This document shows positions 1 to 6,347 of a DNA stretch of 9,504 bases, one piece after another (position 1 is the first letter of the stretch; every line of letters starts with the position of its first letter). The notes beneath the pieces were generated by a model. The model had not been told where the DNA came from, searched no databases, and saw nothing but the letters and a program-made list of their open reading frames with translations. The translations under genes were made by a program, and so were the position numbers. Location of the stretch: NCBI GenBank assembly GCA_944325235.1, contig CALUZE010000039.1, forward strand, positions 1-9,504, read 5' to 3'. Source of the DNA: an uncultured Elusimicrobiales bacterium. Its GTDB lineage: Bacteria > Elusimicrobiota > Elusimicrobia > Elusimicrobiales > Elusimicrobiaceae.

Positions 1-952
1 AATACACGGCCGAGCCGATGTTGCGTGCTTTTAAGAATGCCTGCAGCTCGTCGCGCTTTTCGGCGCGAATGGTGTAGACGTAGTAGGACTGCGCATACCC
101 GGCGGGCGGCGTAGGCGGCAGCACCACCGGCACGCCGGCCAGGCCTTCCTCGTACAGGGCGGCGGCTCTGCGGCGTTTTTCGGTCCATTCTTCCAGGTGG
201 GGGAGTTTGACGCGCAAAATAGCCGCCTGGATTTCGTCCATACGCAGGGTAGAGCCTTCCAAATCGTATTCATACGCTTTGCCCAAGGCGCGCCCGCTGT
301 GGCGCAGGGAACGGCAGCGGTTGGCGATTTTGTCGTCGTTGGTGGTCACGCAGCCGGCGTCCCCGCAGGCCCCCAGATTTTTGCTGGGGTAGAAGCTGAA
401 GCAGCCCGCGTCGCCAATGCCGCCCACCATCACGCCGTCGGCCATGGCCAGGTGCGCTTGGGCGCAGTCTTCAATCACTTTCAAATCGTGCTCGTTGGCC
501 AGGTGCATTAAAGCGTCCATATTGGCGGGATAGCCGTAGAGGTGCACGGGCAGAATGGCTTTGGTTTTTTTGGTGATTTTGCGTTCGGCGTCTTTTACGT
601 CCAGGTTATACGTGCGGGGGTCAATATCGGCAAACACAAATTTGGCGCCCGTGAGCGAAATGGACGACGTAGTGGCAATGAACGTAAACGGCGTGGTGAT
701 GACTTCGTCCCCGTCGCCGATGCCGGCCGCTTTTAAGGCAATTTGCAACGCGCTCGCGCCCGACGAGCAGGTAATGCAGTGCTTCACGCCGATTAAGGCG
801 GCAAATTCTTCTTCAAATTTTTCGGTTTGCGGGCCGAGCAGCCACCGCATGGAGTTGAGCGCGTCCAAGGCGGCGCGGTTGATTTCTTCTTTTAAGCTGT
901 CGTGTTGTTCTTTGAGGTTAAATAGCGGAATCGGTTGTAAGTCGTCGGTCAT
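1..952 (-). CDS. DegT/DnrJ/EryC1/StrS family PLP aminotransferase (partial, 3' end beyond window)
   Basis: Probably a nucleotide-sugar aminotransferase that moves an amino group from glutamate to a keto-sugar nucleotide for O-antigen, capsule or glycan synthesis in the cytoplasm. 317 residues are visible from an ATG at 952; the frame is open to base 1, so only the C-terminal part is missing. Family features seen: an N-terminal IPLFNLKEQ block (8-16), SSGASALQIAL (63-73) for cofactor phosphate binding, TPFTFIATT (87-95), VIEDCAQAH (159-167) with the Asp that contacts the pyridine nitrogen, and FSFYPSKNLGACGDAG (185-200), whose Lys191 is the expected PLP-binding lysine. RMDEIQAAIL (237-246) is the usual C-terminal signature. 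The opening resembles WbpE-type hexuluronate aminotransferases, but the substrate cannot be read from sequence. An AGGAG sits 12 bases before the ATG, slightly far. It begins 20 bases after the mgtC-like stop and is probably cotranscribed with it. Confidence 0.93.
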   Translation of the reverse strand, partial: MTDDLQPIPLFNLKEQHDSLKEEINRAALDALNSMRWLLGPQTEKFEEEFAALIGVKHCITCSSGASALQIALKAAGIGDGDEVITTPFTFIATTSSISLTGAKFVFADIDPRTYNLDVKDAERKITKKTKAILPVHLYGYPANMDALMHLANEHDLKVIEDCAQAHLAMADGVMVGGIGDAGCFSFYPSKNLGACGDAGCVTTNDDKIANRCRSLRHSGRALGKAYEYDLEGSTLRMDEIQAAILRVKLPHLEEWTEKRRRAAALYEEGLAGVPVVLPPTPPAGYAQSYYVYTIRAEKRDELQAFLKARNIGSAVY

Positions 953-972
953 AAGCAAGCGTGGCTCCTGTG

Positions 973-1602
973 TTATTTAAACAAGCTGTGTACTTCGGGC
1001 ATTTCCAACAGTTCTTTGGTAATGTTTTGGAAATCGTGCCCCGTAAACGTGGCAACCAAACTGACGTGAAAGCGGTTGTCCTGTTTGGAAACTTCACTTT
1101 TTAAAATGGTAACATTTTGTGCTTCAATCTGTTTGATGATTTTGTCCACCACTTTCCAACTGGGATCGCACGTGACGTAGAACGTGTCGTAGCGTTTGAC
1201 AAATTCCATCAGGGTGAGCGTTTTGCGCACGCCCAGCTGCACCACCAAAATCGCGGCCGCGCACAAGGACGCCCAAAAATACTGCCCGTATCCGACGGCC
1301 ATTCCGATGGCGGCCACCAGCCATACGCCGGCGGCGGTCGTCAGCCCGGAAATTTTATTTCCGTCGCGCAAAATGGACCCCGCACCGATGAAGCCCACGC
1401 CCGTTACCACCTGCGCGGCGATACGGCCCGGGTCTCCACCCTGCAGGCTCATAAATTCGGACAATACCGTAAACAACATAGCCCCCAAGCAGATTAAGCA
1501 GTTGGTGGCGAAGCCGGCCGGTTTATCGTGGTACTGGCGTTCCAGCCCCAAGGCGCCGCCCAGCACCAGCGCCAAAAAAACTTTAATCAAGATGTCGTCC
1601 AT
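973..1602 (-). CDS. MgtC/SapB family inner-membrane protein
   Basis: A 209-residue member of the MgtC/SapB family. MgtC itself is a virulence and low-Mg2+ adaptation factor that modulates the F1Fo ATP synthase, but most homologues outside enterobacteria have no assigned role. Visible features are the N-terminal helix with GLERQYHDKPAG (19-30), the helix starting TNCLICLGAM (33-42), the signature GVGFIGAGSILRD (68-80), then GLTTAAGVWLVAAIGMAVG (86-104). After four or five membrane segments (about 1-125) comes a soluble C-terminal domain (about 138-209), probably ACT-like as in other MgtC proteins. I chose ATG at 1602 because family members start MD.. just before the first helix. A TTG at 1617 is in frame but overlaps the upstream stop and adds only five residues. 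The ATG lies four bases after the upstream TAA, within TAAGGGTATG, which suggests translational coupling to the DUF1646-like gene. Confidence 0.93.
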   Translation of the reverse strand: MDDILIKVFLALVLGGALGLERQYHDKPAGFATNCLICLGAMLFTVLSEFMSLQGGDPGRIAAQVVTGVGFIGAGSILRDGNKISGLTTAAGVWLVAAIGMAVGYGQYFWASLCAAAILVVQLGVRKTLTLMEFVKRYDTFYVTCDPSWKVVDKIIKQIEAQNVTILKSEVSKQDNRFHVSLVATFTGHDFQNITKELLEMPEVHSLFK

Positions 1603-1606
1603 ACCC

Positions 1607-2659
1607 TTATAATACAATAGACAATAAGATAAAGTAAACCACCATCAGCGCTAACCCCACCGGCAGCGCGGCGCGAGCCCATTCGCGGCTTTTAATGCCC
1701 AGTTTGGACGCACAAATGATGTTGGGGATGTTGCCCGGGATTAAGAGCCCGCCCGCCAAGATGAGCGACGCCAGCAAAAATACCAGCGTTTCTTTGGGCA
1801 AGGAGGGCATAATTTCAATGCTGGCCAGGGTGGCGTTATCCAGCACGGCGGAAAGAGAGTTAATCCAATACAGCGCGTATTTGGACAAATGCGTAATGGT
1901 GCGCGCAGCCAACGGCTTTAAGCCTTCGCCCAACAAAATCAGCGCGGCCACAAACATATACACTTTGCCGGCGCGCAGCCAAATTTGTTTGTATGGTTCG
2001 GCTTCGGTTTTGCCTTCGGGTTTGGCCGTCAGCGTTTGGGTACCCAGCCGCGCGGCCAACGCGCCAAACAGGACGAGCGCCGGTATAATCCATACGCCCA
2101 TCAGCCGCAGCAGGAAAAAGAAATCCGCCTGATACGGTTCCCCTTTTAATTTAGCGATGACGATGGTGGAAAGCGGCTCGCCGATCGGCGTTAAAATGGC
2201 GCCAAAGCCGATGGCAAAACACGCATACACCGCCAGGCGCGTTTTTTGCTGGTCCGGCAAGTTGAGCAGTTTGATGATTTCCGCCGTGATGAGCGCGGCG
2301 ATGATAGCGGTCAGCACGCTGGAAAAAAGCCCGATTAAAAACACCGTTACAAACAGCAGCGTTTTGGGTCCGGTTTTGGTTTCCACGGCGTGCACGGCGT
2401 GGGCCGTCCAGTGGCCAAAGCGTTTAAACAATACGCCCAGCACCAATACGGCCGCCGTAATGGCAATCGGTTCTTTGAGTGCTTCCAGCACCAGGTGCCC
2501 GCTCCACGCGCCCGAAATCGTCACCGCCAGCAAACCGCACACCAAAAGGAAGATTTCCAGTTCTTCTTCCACTTTATGGACGAGAAACGGCAGCGTCAGG
2601 GCTGCCAGTACAATCAAAGAAAGTAGCGTCATCGCTACGGCAGAAAGTTGTTGTTCCAT
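1607..2659 (-). CDS. DUF1646-like transporter of the ion-transporter (IT) superfamily
   Basis: A 350-residue polytopic inner-membrane protein with about 9-11 hydrophobic segments. It matches my recollection of the DUF1646 family (putative cation transporters related to NhaD, ArsB and CitM). Seen: an N-terminal PFLVHKVEEELE block (24-35) typical of DUF1646, a first half with LTPIGEPLST (156-165), and a second half with SAVLDNA (270-276) and LIPGNIPNIICA (306-317). The paired TPxGxP and GNxPN elements are what the inverted-repeat IT fold uses at its substrate site. A charged loop (about 210-230) separates the halves. The ion is not deducible; Na+/H+ antiport is an analogy only. It is first in a leftward run with the mgtC-like gene four bases downstream. 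The ATG at 2659 has only a weak purine stretch upstream, and no clear promoter was found between it and the terminator at 2711-2747. Confidence 0.8.
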   Translation of the reverse strand: MEQQLSAVAMTLLSLIVLAALTLPFLVHKVEEELEIFLLVCGLLAVTISGAWSGHLVLEALKEPIAITAAVLVLGVLFKRFGHWTAHAVHAVETKTGPKTLLFVTVFLIGLFSSVLTAIIAALITAEIIKLLNLPDQQKTRLAVYACFAIGFGAILTPIGEPLSTIVIAKLKGEPYQADFFFLLRLMGVWIIPALVLFGALAARLGTQTLTAKPEGKTEAEPYKQIWLRAGKVYMFVAALILLGEGLKPLAARTITHLSKYALYWINSLSAVLDNATLASIEIMPSLPKETLVFLLASLILAGGLLIPGNIPNIICASKLGIKSREWARAALPVGLALMVVYFILLSIVL

Positions 2660-2710
2660 ACTTTATTGAACTCTTTTTGGATAGTTTAGAAAAGGTGTAT
2701 TTTAGGTTAT

Positions 2711-2747
2711 AAAAAACCCGCCGCCTCAAACGGGGCGTCGGGTTTTT
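2711..2747 (-). terminator. Intrinsic terminator of the outer-membrane barrel gene, possibly bidirectional
   Basis: Arms 2712-2725 and 2734-2747 pair over 13 of 14 positions (one mismatch, 2721 with 2738) around an 8-base loop. Read on the minus strand it is a GC-rich stem followed by a run of six T, 13 bases after the barrel stop codon. A-rich and T-rich ends on both sides would let it work in either direction. It insulates the barrel gene from the transporter operon downstream. Confidence 0.88.
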
Positions 2748-2760
2748 AAAATACAAACGG

Positions 2761-3405
2761 TTAAAAGCGCGTACCGATTTTAAGCATGACGGACAAGTAA
2801 TGGTAGCGGCTTTTGCCGAACGCGTCTTTAAATTCGCTGTCGGCTTCAATCAGGTTGTAGCGGCCTTCCACGCCGAAGATGACGGTTTCGTCCAAATCAA
2901 ATTCCAAGCCTAAACCCAGCATCCAGGCCAAATCGGTGCTGTTGGTGGTCAGGTGGGAACCGTCGTCGTTTTTCTGGCGGGCGAACATATGCCCGACGCC
3001 CATCCCAAACGGGACGTACAAGCGGGTGGCTTGGGTCGGGAAGAAGTTCACGCGGCCGGTCACCAGCCCGGTGGCAATACCGGTGCGGTAGTAGGCGTCC
3101 TGCCCGCCGGAGGTAAACGTGTCGCCGTCGCCCATTTGGGCGTAGTTGCCGTCCAACCCCAGCGCAAAGTAGCGGGAGAGGTTGCGGGTGAATCCCAGGC
3201 CCACGGTCCAGCCCGTGCCGCCCAGGTCTACCGGCTGCCCGTTATGCACCCAGTCATCCTGCGGCAAGGTCATACCCCCGTACAATTCCACGCGGGTGGT
3301 GTTTTTGCGCAGGCCGTATTCCTGCAAGCCGTAGTAATCGTAATATTCTTCGGCTACGGCCGGCACGGAAAGAAACAACGCGCACAGCAAAAGTAATTTT
3401 TTCAT
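2761..3405 (-). CDS. Outer-membrane beta-barrel protein (OmpW/OmpX-like porin family)
   Basis: A 214-residue exported protein. Residues 1-18 are a signal peptide (MKK, leucine-rich core, cleavage after AVA before EEYYDYY). The rest alternates polar and aromatic or hydrophobic residues in strand-like segments such as RVELYGGMTL, TGWTVGLGFTRNL, YFALGLDGNYAQM, LAWMLGLGLEFDL and VIFGVEGRYNLI. It ends LSVMLKIGTRF, the C-terminal aromatic signature recognised by the BAM machinery. About eight strands would fit the length. The function is unknown; small barrels of this type serve as porins, adhesion or structural proteins. The ATG at 3405 is fixed by a strong AAAGGAG at 3410-3416. A palindromic candidate operator and a -10-like TATAAG lie upstream, and a terminator lies downstream, so it can be expressed on its own. 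It resembles the frameshifted barrel at 7689-8394 in architecture. Confidence 0.88.
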   Translation of the reverse strand: MKKLLLLCALFLSVPAVAEEYYDYYGLQEYGLRKNTTRVELYGGMTLPQDDWVHNGQPVDLGGTGWTVGLGFTRNLSRYFALGLDGNYAQMGDGDTFTSGGQDAYYRTGIATGLVTGRVNFFPTQATRLYVPFGMGVGHMFARQKNDDGSHLTTNSTDLAWMLGLGLEFDLDETVIFGVEGRYNLIEADSEFKDAFGKSRYHYLSVMLKIGTRF

Positions 3406-3409
3406 AAGG

Positions 3410-3416
3410 CTCCTTT
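3410..3416 (-). promoter_or_regulatory. Strong ribosome binding site of the barrel gene
   Basis: AAAGGAG on the minus strand, four bases before the ATG at 3405. It is one of only two near-consensus sites in the window, the other also preceding a barrel gene, suggesting that both barrels are highly translated. Confidence 0.8.
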
Positions 3417-3443
3417 GGTGCAGCAGATTACGTATAAAGATTA

Positions 3444-3477
3444 CTTATATTGTAAAAATTTTACAACCCTTTTACAA
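3444..3477 (-). promoter_or_regulatory. Candidate operator/promoter: perfect palindrome plus a third half-site
   Basis: Bases 3450-3466 form the perfect palindrome TTGTAAAA-A-TTTTACAA. A third copy of the half-site, TTTTACAA, follows at 3470-3477 after three C. On the minus strand a -10-like TATAAG (3444-3449) abuts the palindrome, so the palindrome would fill the 17-bp spacer of a barrel-gene promoter; the matching -35 position is poor (AAAGGG). The kdsC stop codon (3461-3463) lies inside the palindrome. The stem is too AT-rich to be a good terminator. A dimeric repressor or activator site is the natural reading, but no regulator is encoded nearby. Confidence 0.45.
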
Positions 3478-4063
3478 TACAAAGTTCGCCCTGCGGATTT
3501 TGAAACGCGCCCGAGGCGTTGTCGGCCACCACGCGGTCCCACTGGCCGCGGATGCGCAAAATCTGCTCGGCAATGTCGCGCACGGCCGCGTGACCGCCGT
3601 GCAGCGGGGACGTGTACAGCGCCACTTGCTTGGCTTCGGGCACGCTGTTGGCCACCGCCAGCGGCAGCCCGACCCGCTGCAAGAGGCCCACGTCTATCAA
3701 ATCGTCGCCGATGAACGCAATTTCCTCCGGGCGGATGCCGGTTTTGGTCAGCAAATAGTCCAGCACGCGGTGCTTAACGGACGTATTGTAAAACAAGTAA
3801 CGCATACCCAGTTGTTTGGCCCAAAATTCCAGCGTGTTGCTGGCGCCTTTGGACACGATACCCGTTTGCAGCCCGCAGTAGGCCAGGTACAACAGGCCCA
3901 TGCCGTCTAAGGATTCAAAATTTTTGATTTCCCGCGTTACGCCCTGGGCGTCGGTAAAAAAGCTAAGCGTTCCGTCGGTCATTACGCCGTCCACGTCCGT
4001 TAGCAGCAGTTTTATTTCGCGCGCTTTTTGGATAAAAAGCGGATTGAGGGGCAAAGTAGTCAT
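3461..4063 (-). CDS. kdsC: 3-deoxy-D-manno-octulosonate 8-phosphate phosphatase (KdsC-type HAD hydrolase)
   Basis: Hydrolyses KDO-8-phosphate to KDO and phosphate in the cytoplasm, a step in making the LPS inner-core sugar; KdsC works as a homotetramer without a large cap domain. The 200-residue protein carries HAD motif I TDVDGVMTDG (22-31) with nucleophile Asp23 and Asp25, the DGMG element (53-56), motif IV IGDDLIDVGLLQRVGLPLAVAN (118-139) with Asp120/Asp121 for Mg2+, and the KdsC-type tail GGHAAVRDIAEQIL. Two positions differ from KdsC as I remember it: the motif II region is IVSKGAS (69-75) rather than ITGR/ISGR, and the usual motif III VxDK reads VKHR (96-99), with Arg where the lysine is expected. 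A related HAD phosphatase is therefore possible. The N-terminus is about 15 residues longer than in compact KdsC. No clear ribosome site precedes the ATG at 4063. The last codons overlap a palindrome upstream of the barrel gene. Confidence 0.85.
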   Translation of the reverse strand: MTTLPLNPLFIQKAREIKLLLTDVDGVMTDGTLSFFTDAQGVTREIKNFESLDGMGLLYLAYCGLQTGIVSKGASNTLEFWAKQLGMRYLFYNTSVKHRVLDYLLTKTGIRPEEIAFIGDDLIDVGLLQRVGLPLAVANSVPEAKQVALYTSPLHGGHAAVRDIAEQILRIRGQWDRVVADNASGAFQNPQGELCIVKGL

Positions 4064-4072
4064 ATTTTCTTT

Positions 4073-4111
4073 ATTATACTTTTATTTTTCCCGGCCTAAA
4101 AATTATATAAT
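4073..4111. promoter_or_regulatory. Divergent promoter region with TATAAT boxes on both strands
   Basis: The 54 bases between kdsC and the lipoprotein gene are very AT-rich. On the plus strand TATAAT (4106-4111) ends six bases before the ATG at 4118, which would put the transcription start at or next to the start codon. On the minus strand TATAAT occurs at 4073-4078, nine bases before the kdsC ATG, and again at 4102-4107, inside the perfect palindrome AATTATATAATT (4101-4112). No good -35 box is visible for any of them, and neither gene has a clear Shine-Dalgarno sequence. Leaderless or near-leaderless transcripts are therefore possible in both directions. Confidence 0.5.
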
Positions 4112-4117
4112 TATCGT

Positions 4118-4798
4118 ATGAGAAAATTCATCCATTTGGCGCTCGTGTGCCTGCTGGGTTTTTGGGGCTGTACGCCCAAAACCGTCATCAGCCAGACGTA
4201 TGACTTTAACCAAATGAACCGCATCGGGGTGATGGGGTTTTCCAACTCTTGGCCGGCTATGCAAGGGGTGGAAAATCTGTTTGCCAAGTATTTGATTGAT
4301 GCCGGTTACAAAGTGGTGGAACGCGCCCAATTGGAAAGTGTTTTAAAAGAGCATAATATTGCGGTTTCGGGCTATTTGTCGCCGGAGACGACGCGCGAAA
4401 TCGGCCGGATTTTGGGGGTGGACGTATTGCTTATCGGCGAGGTAAGCTCCTATACGCCGGCCCGCACCGAACTGGCCATGACGGCCACCCGCCGCACGGA
4501 AACCCGCCCGGTGTATACGCAGGACGTGATGAAACTGCCCGACGGCAGCTATGTGGGCTATACCCGCCAGGTGGGGATGCAGTATGCACACTCCACCGAC
4601 GTGCGCCCGACCGAATATACCATCAACGCGCAGGTGGGCATTATTGCCAAACTGGTGGATGTGGAAACGGCCGAAATCGTGTGGATCGGGGCGGATGAAG
4701 CGTCTTCGGCCAGCGCGTTGGACGCGGCGGATTATATTGCCCGCGCGCTCGTAAAAAGTTTTACAAAAGAGTTAACCAAACTCCAGGAAAAGAAATAA
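4118..4798 (+). CDS. CsgG-like family lipoprotein
   Basis: A 226-residue putative lipoprotein. A short basic start (MRKF) and a hydrophobic stretch end in GFWGC, with Cys18 as the likely lipidation site; the lipobox is atypical because Phe and Trp occupy the -3 and -2 positions. The mature part has the arrangement of CsgG-type periplasmic domains: a first strand MNRIGVMGFSN (33-43), a helix plus GYKVVERAQLESVLKEHNIAVSGYLSPETTREIGRILGVD (63-102, given here to mark the region), then strand VLLIGEVSSYT (103-113), a variable middle (114-165), and INAQVGIIAKLVDVETAEIVWIGADEAS (169-196). CsgG itself forms the outer-membrane secretion pore for curli, but most members of this family are uncharacterised and no curlin genes are nearby, so a curli role should not be assumed. 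The stop overlaps the next start (TAATG). No ribosome site precedes the ATG, which follows a TATAAT by six bases. Confidence 0.78.
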   Translation: MRKFIHLALVCLLGFWGCTPKTVISQTYDFNQMNRIGVMGFSNSWPAMQGVENLFAKYLIDAGYKVVERAQLESVLKEHNIAVSGYLSPETTREIGRILGVDVLLIGEVSSYTPARTELAMTATRRTETRPVYTQDVMKLPDGSYVGYTRQVGMQYAHSTDVRPTEYTINAQVGIIAKLVDVETAEIVWIGADEASSASALDAADYIARALVKSFTKELTKLQEKK

Positions 4799-5046
4799 TG
4801 TATTCCCGCCCGTCGTTTGCCGAACAATCGGCCGCTGTGTTGTTTAAAGCGTTTTTCACGTTGATGAAAACGCTGTTTATCCTGCTGGTGCTGACGGTGG
4901 GAGCGTTGGTGGCGGGGCAAAGCGCGGTGGCGCCGGTCAGCCTGCGGCTGCTTACGTCGTACGGGATGGAATATGCCGTGGCCACGCTCAAGCCGTACCG
5001 CCATTTTTTCCCGGAGCCGTACTTAATTGATTTAGAAAATAAATAA
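4798..5046 (+). CDS. Small membrane protein of unknown function
   Basis: An 82-residue protein that I do not recognise. One strong hydrophobic segment (about 15-42, including FFTLMKTLFILLVLTVGALVAG) is preceded by a short polar N-terminus and followed by a soluble tail of about 40 residues rich in Tyr, Pro and Arg. The segment could be a membrane anchor or an uncleaved signal. It looks real rather than incidental: the ATG overlaps the lipoprotein stop as TAATG, AGGA lies about nine bases upstream, and serS starts 11 bases after its stop. The position suggests coupled expression with the CsgG-like lipoprotein and perhaps a partner role, but that is inference. Confidence 0.72.
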   Translation: MYSRPSFAEQSAAVLFKAFFTLMKTLFILLVLTVGALVAGQSAVAPVSLRLLTSYGMEYAVATLKPYRHFFPEPYLIDLENK

Positions 5047-5057
5047 CCGAGGTTTCT

Positions 5058-6347
5058 ATGTTAGACATTAAATATATCGTTGCACATCCTGAAGAAGTAA
5101 AAAAACGGCTTTCGCTGCGCAAACCGGAACTGGCCGCCCAGATAGACGGCGTGTTGGAAAAATACTCCGCTTACAAAACCGTTTTGGCCCGTGTGGAAGA
5201 ATTGCGCGCCAAACGCAACGAGATGTCTAAATCCATCGGCAAAATTAAAAAAGAACAAGGCGACGATGCCGCCAAAGAAGCCATGGCCGAAGTGGGCAAG
5301 CTCAAAGAAGAAATGGCCGTGAAAGAAGCCGAGCTGGACCCGCTTAAAAAAGAAATCAACGATTTGCTCTTAAGCATTCCGAACCTGCCCAACGAACATA
5401 TTCCGGTGGGCGTGTCGGACGCGGACAACCCGGAATATTTGCCTTGCACCACGCCGTTGCCGAAATTTGATTTTAAACCGCTGGACCACCAGGCGGTTGG
5501 CGAAAAACTGGGCATTTTGGATTTTGAAGCCGCGGCCGCGTTGTCCGGCAGCCGTTTTGCCTTGTTTAAAGGCGACGGCGCCCGCCTGGAACGCGCCATC
5601 ATCTCGTTTATGCTGGATATGCACGCCAAAAAAGGCTACACGGAAGTCTTGCCTCCCGTTATCGTAAACGAAGATATTTTAATCGGTACCGGCCAGTTGC
5701 CCAAATTCCGCGAAGATATGTACGAATTGGTGGGCGAACCGAAACAATTTTTGATTTCCACCGCCGAAATTCCGCTGACAAACTTGAACCGCATTCGCGT
5801 CATCCCGGAAGCGGAACTGCCCATTAAACTCACGGCCTATTCGTCGTGCTTCCGCAAGGAATCGGGCACGTATGGCAAAGATACCCGCGGCTTAATCCGC
5901 AACCACCAGTTTGACAAAGTGGAACTGGTGATGCTTTCCAAGCCGGAACATTCCTACCAGATGTTGGAAATTATGGTTTCCGACGCGCAGGAAATTTTGA
6001 AAGAACTGGGTATCCCGTACCACGTGGTGGAACTGTGCAGCGGGGACATTGGTTTCTCGTCGGCCAAGACGTACGATATTGAAGTCTGGATGCCGAGCGA
6101 AAACCGCTTCCGCGAGATTTCTTCCTGCTCCAACTGCCTGGACTTCCAGGCCCGCCGCATGGGGCTGCGCTACAAAAACGCCCAAGGCAAGCTGGAATAC
6201 GTCCACACCTTAAACGGCAGCGGGCTGGCCGTAGGCCGCACCTTCGCCGCCATTTTGGAAAACTTCCAGCAGGCGGACGGGTCCGTCATCATCCCGCCGG
6301 CGTTGCGCCCGTATTTCGGCAAAGACAAAATTGAGGCCAAAAAATAA
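5058..6347 (+). CDS. serS: Serine--tRNA ligase
   Basis: Class II aminoacyl-tRNA synthetase that charges tRNA-Ser (and tRNA-Sec where present) with serine via seryl-adenylate in the cytoplasm; it acts as a homodimer. At 429 residues it is full length. Residues 1-105 hold the MLDIKYI start and the long antiparallel coiled-coil arm, rich in Lys, Glu and Ala, that grips the tRNA extra arm. The catalytic core shows motif 1 around 177-200 (ERAIISFMLDMHAKKGYTEV), the TGQLPKF loop (211-217), TAEIPL (235-240) at the serine pocket, motif 2 CFRKESGTYGKDTRGLIRNHQF (264-285) and motif 3 GSGLAVGRTFAAIL (387-400), followed by the usual PPALRPYFG end. GAGG five bases before the ATG at 5058 supports the start. 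The stop overlaps the next gene as TAATG. Its place inside an operon of envelope-type genes is unusual. Confidence 0.98.
   Translation: MLDIKYIVAHPEEVKKRLSLRKPELAAQIDGVLEKYSAYKTVLARVEELRAKRNEMSKSIGKIKKEQGDDAAKEAMAEVGKLKEEMAVKEAELDPLKKEINDLLLSIPNLPNEHIPVGVSDADNPEYLPCTTPLPKFDFKPLDHQAVGEKLGILDFEAAAALSGSRFALFKGDGARLERAIISFMLDMHAKKGYTEVLPPVIVNEDILIGTGQLPKFREDMYELVGEPKQFLISTAEIPLTNLNRIRVIPEAELPIKLTAYSSCFRKESGTYGKDTRGLIRNHQFDKVELVMLSKPEHSYQMLEIMVSDAQEILKELGIPYHVVELCSGDIGFSSAKTYDIEVWMPSENRFREISSCSNCLDFQARRMGLRYKNAQGKLEYVHTLNGSGLAVGRTFAAILENFQQADGSVIIPPALRPYFGKDKIEAKK

Noticed and set aside
1..40. Suspected frameshift near the left edge of the aminotransferase
   Set aside because: On rereading the frame continues cleanly as LQAFLKARNIGSAVY, the expected family sequence.
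197..511. Plus-strand open frame opposite the aminotransferase gene
   Set aside because: The minus strand encodes a continuous DegT-family protein with the PLP lysine motif; the plus frame is a shadow produced by codon bias.
555..980. Plus-strand open frame of 141 codons
   Set aside because: Serine/alanine-rich shadow of the aminotransferase gene, crossing the gene boundary without a ribosome site or domain.
1603..1617. Earlier TTG start for the MgtC-family gene
   Set aside because: It would overlap the transporter stop, has no ribosome site and adds residues before the conserved family start; ATG at 1602 is preferred.
2157..2669. Plus-strand open frame of 170 codons
   Set aside because: Antisense to the DUF1646-like transporter; its composition (Ser/Thr/Ala) is typical of a reversed membrane-protein gene.
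2574..2849. Minus-strand open frame of 91 codons across the terminator
   Set aside because: It runs through the barrel gene end, a strong terminator and the transporter start in a different frame, so it is not a plausible gene.
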